Shown here: piece by piece, positions 7,183-14,700 of the stretch
How positions within the stretch are numbered: the stretch's first letter is position 1
Layout of the letters: the number at the start of each line of letters is the position of its first letter
Source of the DNA: an uncultured Phascolarctobacterium sp.
GTDB taxonomy: Bacteria; Bacillota; Negativicutes; Acidaminococcales; Acidaminococcaceae
NCBI GenBank assembly: GCA_900552855.1
Contig: USBG01000027.1
Span: forward strand, 1-16,302
DNA: 16,302 nucleotides
Direction: 5' to 3'
Translations under genes and position numbers: made by a program
The notes under the pieces: generated by a model
Told to the model about the DNA's origin: nothing
The model's database searches: none
The model's input: only the letters and a program-made list of their open reading frames with translations

Positions 7183-8454
7183 TTAGAGATTACCAATTAC
7201 TCTCAAATATAGCTCATCATCACCATAAACGCCCTCTAAGCCCAAAAATTCATGAATTCTATAGCGTACCCCAAATTCATTACGGTTTTCTTTAGAGTAA
7301 TATTCACTGCGAAGACGCCATTTAGGACTGAGCTCATATTCTAGCTTATAATTATTATCTCCCTTAGGCATAATATGCTGATAGGTCCAGCTGCTTTTTC
7401 CCAAATAATGGGTGTAACCTAAGCCAAAACGCCAATCAACGTTATCTAGATAAACCCTGCCCTCACCAAAAAGCTCTCCACTATTGGAAATAAATTTACC
7501 TATGTGGGCAGTTCCAGAAAGGTTTTCCTTCTCTCGACCTACATCACCATATCCTTCAAACCAGATTTTATAATTTTTAGAATCCAGCATAATGCTGATT
7601 CCCATCTCTGATGCAGGATTTATAGTGACAATAGGAATGAGATTATATTGCTTTACAATAGCCTCTGATGCCAGCTTTTCAGCAAGCTGCTCCTCTATCT
7701 CTCTTCGATGTTTAGCAACATAAGCCACAGGCAGCCCTCGAAGCTTATTACACTCTGCCTGATACTCATATTTTAAATCCATCAAAAGAATATTAGGAAT
7801 ATCCTCACTACGCAGTTCATAAGCAATTTCAGTAACCAGCTGTCCAACAGGATAAATAATTACTTGGACTAAAGTATTATTGCCCTCCTGAACAACATCT
7901 ACAGCTGCTTTAAATTCAGGAAGCGTTTGCTCAACCTGATTGCGTACAAGCTTACGCAACACTCCTCCTGCCCAGCTTCCTGCATCATAGGAGGCACCAT
8001 TAATAGTATCGTACAGCTCCTTACGCAGTGCAGGAACTCTTTTCTCTAATAGCTTAGCTGTCTTAGGTTCAACGCCAGAAAATTGCAGGTCAATAATCGG
8101 AGAAGTTATAACACCACTCCACGCTTTAGCATGCATGGTAATGGACATTGAACTGCCTAAATTGCAATCAACACGCTCCAGCTCATAGCCTGTAAATACT
8201 CTGTCACCTATCTCCGTAAGCAGACGAACATAATCATCCTGGGCTGCAGCAACGTATTCTATATCCTTTTCAAGAAATAGCTGATCTGCAACGACCTGCA
8301 TACTAGCACTCATCTTGTCCAACAAGATTTGGCTAGTGCCGCCATTGACATCAACTACTTGAACATTAACATTTGTAATTGGTGCACAAAAAGCTTGCTG
8401 CAATGGCAACAGGCTTGTCATTGCAGCAAACAGAAACACTTTATTAAGCTTCAT
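7183..8454 (-). CDS. unrecognised exported protein, probable outer-membrane beta-barrel C-terminus
   Basis: I do not recognise a named family. The 423-residue protein has a signal peptide (MKLNKVFLFAAMTSLLPLQQ, cleavage near 22-24). A mixed alpha/beta region follows (about 30-275), including helices at about 131-150 and 245-268. The last ~140 residues consist of alternating hydrophobic/polar strands, for example NYKIWFEGYG, GEGRVYL, WRFGLGYTHY, YKLEYEL, WRLRSEYYS, NEFGVRYRI and ELYLRVIGNL. About ten short strands with glycine- and aromatic-rich ends suggest a small beta-barrel, although the last residue is Leu rather than the usual Phe. It starts 18 bases after the bamA stop (GGAG, 7 bases before the ATG), so it is probably co-transcribed with bamA. 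A role in OM assembly or as an OM protein is inference from context and topology. Confidence 0.7.
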   Translation of the reverse strand: MKLNKVFLFAAMTSLLPLQQAFCAPITNVNVQVVDVNGGTSQILLDKMSASMQVVADQLFLEKDIEYVAAAQDDYVRLLTEIGDRVFTGYELERVDCNLGSSMSITMHAKAWSGVITSPIIDLQFSGVEPKTAKLLEKRVPALRKELYDTINGASYDAGSWAGGVLRKLVRNQVEQTLPEFKAAVDVVQEGNNTLVQVIIYPVGQLVTEIAYELRSEDIPNILLMDLKYEYQAECNKLRGLPVAYVAKHRREIEEQLAEKLASEAIVKQYNLIPIVTINPASEMGISIMLDSKNYKIWFEGYGDVGREKENLSGTAHIGKFISNSGELFGEGRVYLDNVDWRFGLGYTHYLGKSSWTYQHIMPKGDNNYKLEYELSPKWRLRSEYYSKENRNEFGVRYRIHEFLGLEGVYGDDELYLRVIGNL

Positions 8455-8472
8455 TTAAAAACTCCGCTGTTT

Positions 8473-10455
8473 TTAGAACTGACCACCAAAGCTGAAGTGG
8501 AACTTGCCTCCATCTTCACCATAGCCATAGTCTAGCTTAACAGGACCCAGAGGAGAGTTAATGCGCAGGCCTACACCATAGCTGTTTTTAATCAGGCCCA
8601 GATCAAATTCATCCTCATGACGCTTATCCCAAGCATAGCCGTTATCAGTAAACAGTACACCTTGAACACGTTTAACAATGGGGAAACGATATTCTAAGGT
8701 TGCTTTCAGCATGCTATTGCCACGGAATTGGTCATCCTCATAGCCACGCAGGGTATCACTACCACCCATTGCAAAGCGTTGGCTCAAGGGCATATCACCA
8801 TTAGCATAGCCAGCACCCAGGTTTAGCGCCCAAACGTTTTCGCCGCCGGCACGATAGTAGTAGCGGTAATCAGTGGACAGCTTAACGAAGTCAAAGTCAC
8901 CGCCTAATGCGCCACCCCACTCCAAGCTGTAGCTCATGCGCTTACCTTCATGGGGATCATAAATGTTATCGCGGGAATCATAAATAGTGCCAAAGGTTAC
9001 GCTGCGGGTAACACCAAAGTTTTCTGCACGACGCTCTGCGGCAGTTTGGGGCATCCAATCCTCATAATACGGACTATCTTGATCATCTTTGTCACCAGGC
9101 TTATGGAATTGATCTTCATAATATTGATTCTTATCATTTTCGTAACCGTCAGCTTCACCCTCGTATTTATCATCACGATTTTTCAGAGTTACGTAATAGG
9201 TTACAAACTCGTTTTCAGTTTTGCGGCTTAAGGTCAGCTCTTGACCAGTACGACGTTTGTCATAGCGTGCGATTTCCTCAGCATCAATATTATAGTCTGC
9301 ATATTCGTTAGTGATATCATACAGGTTTAATGTTGCAGAGGTTTCTTTATCATCAAGCCACGGACGAGTATAGGTGAAGTCATAGTTCTTATTATCCTCA
9401 CCGCCAAATTCCCAGGTAATATTAATCTTATCGCCAGTACCGCGGAAGTTTTTATCACCTAAAGAAATCATACCAACAAAGCCATCAGCACTGCTGTAGC
9501 CAGCACCAATACCAAAGGTACCGGTATTCATTTCAACTACAGAGATTTCTACTTCAACAGAATTAGGCTCACGACCAGGATTCAGCTTAACGTTAACGTC
9601 TTCAAAATAACCCAGATTATATACGCGCTGCATACTACGGCGTGCATCCTTAGCATTAAAGGGTTCGCCAACCTTTAAACGCATTTCACGAGTAATAACA
9701 TAGTCTTTAGTTTTTACATTACCCTTAACCTTAAAGCCCTCTACCAGACCTTCGTTAACTGTAATTTTTAAAGTACCATCCTGCTCCATATGCACATCAG
9801 TTACACGAGCCAGAATATAGCCTTGAGCGCGATATTCCTCCTCTAGCTTTTGCACACATTTATTTACTTGCTTAATATTGACAATCTTGCCCTCTTCTAA
9901 GTCGAATAAGCTATTAACCTTATCTTTTTTCAGAACGGTATTGCCTTCAACGTTAACCTCTTTATAAACAGGATTTTCTAAAACATGGTATGTAACCTGA
10001 ACACCCTCGGGTACAAGGGTAAACTCTGGACGTAAGTCATAGAACCAACCCAACGCATAAATAGAGTTTAAATCCTCGGTAAGTCCAGCTTCTGTAAATT
10101 CCATGCCAGGCTTAGTTTTAAGTGCAGCAAGAATCTCTGCCTCCGGAACTGTAGTATTACCAGTAACCAGCTGCTTTGTAATAGTCCTACCAATGAAAGG
10201 AGTCAGGCTTGCTTTTGCCTTTTTTTGAGCCTCCTCTACAGATTCAGATTGTTTGGCAACATTTTCACCCTGTTCTGCAACAGGTGTAGTTTTCTCTGCA
10301 ATAGGTGCACTCTGCTTTTCAGCAGCAGGAGCCTCAGTTGCTACATGCTTAGCTAAAACAGCTGCCTCAGGAGCCTCCTCTGCAAATGCAGGTACAGCAC
10401 ACATCATAGCTGTAAGACCAATTGCCATTTGTCGCCACAAAATACGTTTTTCCAT
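8473..10455 (-). CDS. bamA: outer-membrane protein assembly factor BamA
   Basis: BamA (Omp85) inserts beta-barrel proteins into the outer membrane. In the 660-residue protein, a signal peptide ends at AFA (about 25). An Ala/Glu/Lys-rich stretch follows (about 27-85), then three POTRA domains (about 90-160, 162-237, 239-309) and the C-terminal barrel (about 310-660). The barrel carries LRGY in SDTLRGYEDDQ, the L6 VRGF/Y-type motif, and ends in a beta-signal with terminal Phe (FHFSFGGQF). E. coli BamA has five POTRAs; three is a reduced set. A very acidic, Tyr/Asp/Glu-rich loop spans about 428-480. Of two adjacent ATGs (10458 and 10455) I chose the second because GGAGG lies 6 bases before it but only 3 before the first. 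It follows the small membrane protein gene by 17 bases. Confidence 0.95.
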   Translation of the reverse strand: MEKRILWRQMAIGLTAMMCAVPAFAEEAPEAAVLAKHVATEAPAAEKQSAPIAEKTTPVAEQGENVAKQSESVEEAQKKAKASLTPFIGRTITKQLVTGNTTVPEAEILAALKTKPGMEFTEAGLTEDLNSIYALGWFYDLRPEFTLVPEGVQVTYHVLENPVYKEVNVEGNTVLKKDKVNSLFDLEEGKIVNIKQVNKCVQKLEEEYRAQGYILARVTDVHMEQDGTLKITVNEGLVEGFKVKGNVKTKDYVITREMRLKVGEPFNAKDARRSMQRVYNLGYFEDVNVKLNPGREPNSVEVEISVVEMNTGTFGIGAGYSSADGFVGMISLGDKNFRGTGDKINITWEFGGEDNKNYDFTYTRPWLDDKETSATLNLYDITNEYADYNIDAEEIARYDKRRTGQELTLSRKTENEFVTYYVTLKNRDDKYEGEADGYENDKNQYYEDQFHKPGDKDDQDSPYYEDWMPQTAAERRAENFGVTRSVTFGTIYDSRDNIYDPHEGKRMSYSLEWGGALGGDFDFVKLSTDYRYYYRAGGENVWALNLGAGYANGDMPLSQRFAMGGSDTLRGYEDDQFRGNSMLKATLEYRFPIVKRVQGVLFTDNGYAWDKRHEDEFDLGLIKNSYGVGLRINSPLGPVKLDYGYGEDGGKFHFSFGGQF

Positions 10456-10472
10456 CATGTTCCTCCAATGAT

Positions 10473-10937
10473 TTATTTTGAGCTGCTTAATTCTACTCTA
10501 GCTGATTGCACTAATTTTCGCATACCAGCCTTAGATATATGTACCTCCTGTGAAGGAGAAGAAACCGCTTCATTATGAACATCAGCAGGCACCTCCACCT
10601 GCTTCTCCACTACAGTATTTTCTACAATTACGGGAGCCTGTTCCTTAATTACAGGAGAAGCTGTTGCAGGAGCTGATACATAACCATCCCTAGCATAGAA
10701 CCAACCACCTAAACCAGCCAACGCAAGCATTAGTGCTGCGCAGCAGGCCAAAAGCTGCCTGTTCCAATTCCAGGGAACATCTTTTTTACGTCGCAAGTTT
10801 TTAAATTCTGCTTCGGCTAGCATAAGGTCCAGCTCGCCGCGCATCTCTTTATTATCTAAAAAGCTTTGCTCCGCATTGTCCAAACTGCTTTTAATATAGC
10901 GAATCCGCTGATACAAAGAACCGTTTGACTTTGCCAT
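10473..10937 (-). CDS. unrecognised single-pass membrane protein next to the sigma factor gene
   Basis: I do not recognise the family. The 154 residues form a charged, helix-prone N-terminal part (1-60), one transmembrane segment (about 61-81, LLACCAALMLALAGLGGWF), and a Pro/Val/Glu-rich C-terminal part (82-154). The basic cluster RRKKDVPWNWNR before the membrane span predicts a cytoplasmic N-terminus and a periplasmic C-terminus. This topology, together with a sigma factor gene directly upstream, is what membrane-anchored anti-sigma factors look like. However, no known anti-sigma domain is evident, so this is only a hypothesis. A BamA-associated or structural role is equally open. The ATG at 10937 has AAGGAG 7 bases upstream; bamA follows after 17 bases. 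Confidence 0.75.
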   Translation of the reverse strand: MAKSNGSLYQRIRYIKSSLDNAEQSFLDNKEMRGELDLMLAEAEFKNLRRKKDVPWNWNRQLLACCAALMLALAGLGGWFYARDGYVSAPATASPVIKEQAPVIVENTVVEKQVEVPADVHNEAVSSPSQEVHISKAGMRKLVQSARVELSSSK

Positions 10938-10951
10938 GCTAAAACTCCTTT

Positions 10952-11034
10952 CCCCGAATCATACTTCAAAAATTAAATAGCTATAGGATGTATAATCAAA
11001 AAATATCTATAAAATTCTCCTGCCAAATTCGGGG
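10952..11034 (-). promoter_or_regulatory. leader with 8-bp long-range inverted repeat beside the ribosome binding site
   Basis: On the minus strand, CCCCGAAT (11034-11027) and its exact complement ATTCGGGG (10959-10952) lie 67 bases apart. The second arm is followed 1-2 bases later by the AAGGAG ribosome binding site of the small membrane protein gene. A TATAAT at 11050-11045 would start transcription near 11037, just before the first arm. The pairing could control access to the ribosome binding site, or could be chance. Confidence 0.35.
10972..10999 (-). promoter_or_regulatory. candidate promoter for the membrane protein-bamA unit
   Basis: TTGATT (10999-10994), a 16-base spacer and TTTAAT (10977-10972) on the minus strand form a moderate sigma-70 match in the 173-base gap after the sigma factor gene. 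A better -10 (TATAAT, 11050-11045) lies farther upstream, but its -35 position (AGAGTA) is poor. At least one start in this gap seems likely; which one is used cannot be decided here. Confidence 0.3.
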
Positions 11035-11110
11035 GTTAAAGCAAATTATAGTCTATTTTCATAAATTTACTCTTATTTTCTATCATTTTCAACTATTTAA
11101 CTATACGTGT

Positions 11111-11746
11111 CTATTCTTTATTAAAATCATGTACAAACCTAGACAACATACCACGAATACGCCTTACTCCCTGCTTCTGCAGTCTGTAAACATGACCAAG
11201 ACTAACATTAATCTTATCGGCCATAGCTTGAGCAGTATTATCCTCTATGTACATTCCTTTAAGTACCTGCTGCTCCTTTTGTGGTAAGCGCTCTAAGGCT
11301 TGATTAACCTTTTCTAACAGTACCTGCTTTTCTACAAGCTCTGTTGGTGATTCCATAGGGGAAGCAAGCGCCTCACTAAGTGTAAAGCCATCAGAAAGCT
11401 CACTTTCCAAATAAAGCATACCCCTGTCACTATTCTCTCTCAAATAGTCTAGCATAGTTCCACGTATACGATAGGTGGCAAACAGGCTGAACCCTACCTT
11501 TCGCTTATAGTCATAGTTTTCAGCTGCCTCTAAAAGCCCAACCATTCCCTCCTGAATCAGCTCCATTGTTTCTGCTTCAGGTAGCTTAAAGCTTGTAGCA
11601 ATTTTAAATACCAACGGCTGATAAGCTGTCATAAGCTTACGATGAGCATCTAAATCTCCCTGCTCTGCCTGTACCCACAGGTCGTACTCCTCCTGCGGCT
11701 GCAAAAGCGGTGTCTTTAAAAGCTCCTCTAAATAACGTTGCAGCAT
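11111..11746 (-). CDS. short sigma-70 family RNA polymerase sigma factor
   Basis: The 211-residue protein directs RNA polymerase to a set of promoters that is not known here. Region 1.2-like sequence (YLEELLKTPLLQPQEE to AEQGDLDAHRKL, about 5-38) leads into region 2 (about 39-105), with ELIQEGMVGLLEAAENYD and GFSLFATYRIRGTMLDYLR. Region 4 (about 143-203) has LERLPQKEQQVL and a helix-turn-helix around TAQAMADKINVSLGHVYRLQ. Only about 37 residues separate regions 2 and 4, so region 3 appears to be absent. ECF factors also lack region 3, but this protein has the 1.2-like part and a region 2 closer to the FliA/SigF type. The ATG at 11746 has a very strong GGAGGTGA site. It lies 18 bases after tamB, so both are probably on one transcript. 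No frameshift is visible. Confidence 0.9.
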   Translation of the reverse strand: MLQRYLEELLKTPLLQPQEEYDLWVQAEQGDLDAHRKLMTAYQPLVFKIATSFKLPEAETMELIQEGMVGLLEAAENYDYKRKVGFSLFATYRIRGTMLDYLRENSDRGMLYLESELSDGFTLSEALASPMESPTELVEKQVLLEKVNQALERLPQKEQQVLKGMYIEDNTAQAMADKINVSLGHVYRLQKQGVRRIRGMLSRFVHDFNKE

Positions 11747-11764
11747 CTGTTCACCTCCTCTCTT

Positions 11765-14700
11765 TTAAAATGTTACCTTATACTCCAAGCCATACCAATC
11801 GTCAGCTTCCTTATCAAGTCCATAGCTGCGGGTATAGCTCAGGCTTAAATGTCTGCTAATATCGTACTGCCCAAAAACGCTTCTGTCAATACCGTCAAAG
11901 CTAGTAGTGTAGCCTATTAAGAATTTATTGGTCAAATATTTACTTACTAAAACATTGTATTGGTTGCGTTCCTCATCTGTCAGCTCGCGGTTCTTATCAT
12001 CAAGTCCTTCAAAGCCGATACCAGCACGAACCTTACCAGTATAAACACGGAACTGGTCAAGACCAAGTGTCTGCTTAATAAGCATTTCTACGTCACCCAG
12101 TACAGTCATCTGCAATCCAGCTGTCATCAGATTATTTATGTCCTCACCTGTTACAGAATTGCCGCCATCAGCATTATCACGCTGCAGGGTAAGCATTCTG
12201 ATAATGGTATTACTCGGCAGCGGAGGATTACTTGTCAGCTGTAAATCCATTGTTTCTAACGGACCATTAATACGCATGGAGATATTGTAGCGACTAAAGC
12301 GTGCTGTACTTTCCAGGTTTACATTGGGCAGGAAGGTACCTACATCCACCCAAACCAAGGATGCCTTTTCTAGCTTAAAGTTGGTACGCAAATAAGTTAC
12401 GGTTCCCTTTTCAGCCTTAATAATGCCATCCACAACGGGGAATAAAGTACTACCCTTAGCATGTACACGACCGCTCAGCCAGATATCATACAAATAACTA
12501 TTTTGCATATGAATCTTAGGACCAAGCTCTACTACTACATCAAGGCCAAAATTACTGCTACCCTCTCCCAGCTCAGGAATAGTAGGCATATTAATCAAGA
12601 CATCATCTAACCGCAGATTGCCCTTAATCAAGGGACGTAATCTTTCAGGCGGTTCATCATTATCTCCCTGATTAGCATAATCCTTATACCGTTGAGGAAT
12701 AAAATTCATTTCACCATTTAGCCTACCACTAAAGATAGTTGATTCTACCTCTGCATCTTCGGCAAGAATCTTCAGGCTATATGCTTCAGCAGCATCAGTG
12801 TTAAGAGCATAGCTGCCTGTTGCTGATACCTTGCCATCACCAAGCTTGGTAGAAATATCATTGATGCGTATACTATTCCCTTCAAAGTCAATATCCACAT
12901 GAATGTTTTCCATAACAGTATCAATATTTTTAAGCTTAATACTGCCATTATCTAGCTTTATCTTGCCATAAAGTAACGGCTGCTCCAAGGTTCCCGCAAG
13001 AGTAATTTTACCCTTGGTATCACCAATACCCCATTCCACCATTGGTGTCATAGCTGGCAGCATACCCAAACGAGCCTCATCCATATCAATTTCAATCTTC
13101 ATTTCAGCATTAGGATTGCGACGCTCTTCCTTCAAGCGGAATAAATCCACAGGAATATCACCCTCAGCCTTCAAACTGTAAATATCCTTAGATGCAATGA
13201 ACTGACTTAAATGGATATTATCATTATTTAGCTCTACCATGGCAATAACCTTATCCACGCCTACACCTGATACAGCGCCATTAATAATCTCCAATGAGCC
13301 AACACCCATCGGCTTATCAAAGCTACCACCTATCTGGATTAATAAATCAGCCTCACCTGTAATTTCTGGTGGATCCTTCATAACTGCAGTTACTATTGCC
13401 GGATTTGCCTTAAAAGCACCTATCTCCAAACCATATTGCTCATTTGCAAAATCAACCTTACCACCAACAGCAATAATGCCCTTGTCAGTAATATTTTCCT
13501 TTTCCTGCAGCTTAACGTCATCAAAATACAGAACACCCTTCTGCAAACGTCCATTAAAGTTCATCTTATGATAAGGAAGCTTATGAACTGTTACATTATC
13601 AGCAACAACATCAATATTGACGCCGCTACCCTTGCCCTTGGGATTAATATCAAGCTTACCCTGCATTTGGCCGTTAATATCATATTCCTGACGACACATA
13701 CGCAGAAGGCCACCAATATCGCCCCACATAGTTGCTACCTCACCCTTCATATACTTAGCAGGAAGATTGAGGTTAATATCTGCACTGTAAATACCATATT
13801 CAACTTCATTATCCTTATATGGCTGCTTAAAGGTAACATTAAGCTTGTTCATATCCTGACCATTACTATCCAGTCGTCCCTTAAGCTCAGTAATGGCTTC
13901 GCCATTAATAGTAAAGTAATCACTATCAATGTCACCACGGAAGAACGGCTTTGTAAGAGTACCACCAAGCTGACCACGAGCATTTACAAAGCCTGTAAGC
14001 GCCACGTCATCTGTATCTATAGGCAGATGAGCAAGGTCAATATTTCTAGCATCCATGGTAAAATCAAGCTTTCTGTCTGCTGACATACTGCCATCAAGAG
14101 TAACCTCAGCATAAAGTGCATTAATCACAAAATCTCTAAGATTTAGAGAATTATTTACAAAGCTATAGCGTCCAGCAACACTGCTATAAAGTTGCTCCAT
14201 TGCACTACCATCTGTAGCAAGAACCTCGCCATAAATGGAGGGACTAGATGGTGTACCATTTATTTGAACAATATTATTGAGATTACCTGTTACAGAAATA
14301 CCGGGCGCTACAATATCCATAATAGGCTCTATTCTTACGCCATGAGTTTCTACAGCAACATCGAATATAGGTTCCTTGTTCTGTAAATTAATACTGCCAT
14401 CAATTAGATGATAGCCCTGCTCCATATTAGCCTTAAAGCCACTAATTCCAAGGACATTTTGCTTCAAGCTAATTCTACCATGAGCTTCCTTAACATGCTG
14501 CTCCATAAAGTGCATCTCACTAAGCTGCACCATTCCGTCGAATTCTGGCGCATAAATGCTACCGCTAAGCTCAAAACCAGTTGAGCAAAGTCCACTACCA
14601 CCTTTTTCACTAATCATTGCCAGAACAGGGTCAATAGGAAACTCTGCCATACGACCTTTTATAGCCAAAGCACCATCCTTACCAATAGTACCGTTGGCAG

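Noticed and set aside
13436..14083. Long plus-strand frame of 215 codons inside tamB
   Set aside because: It is antisense to a clear tamB gene, has a skewed composition without any domain, and is a codon-pattern shadow.
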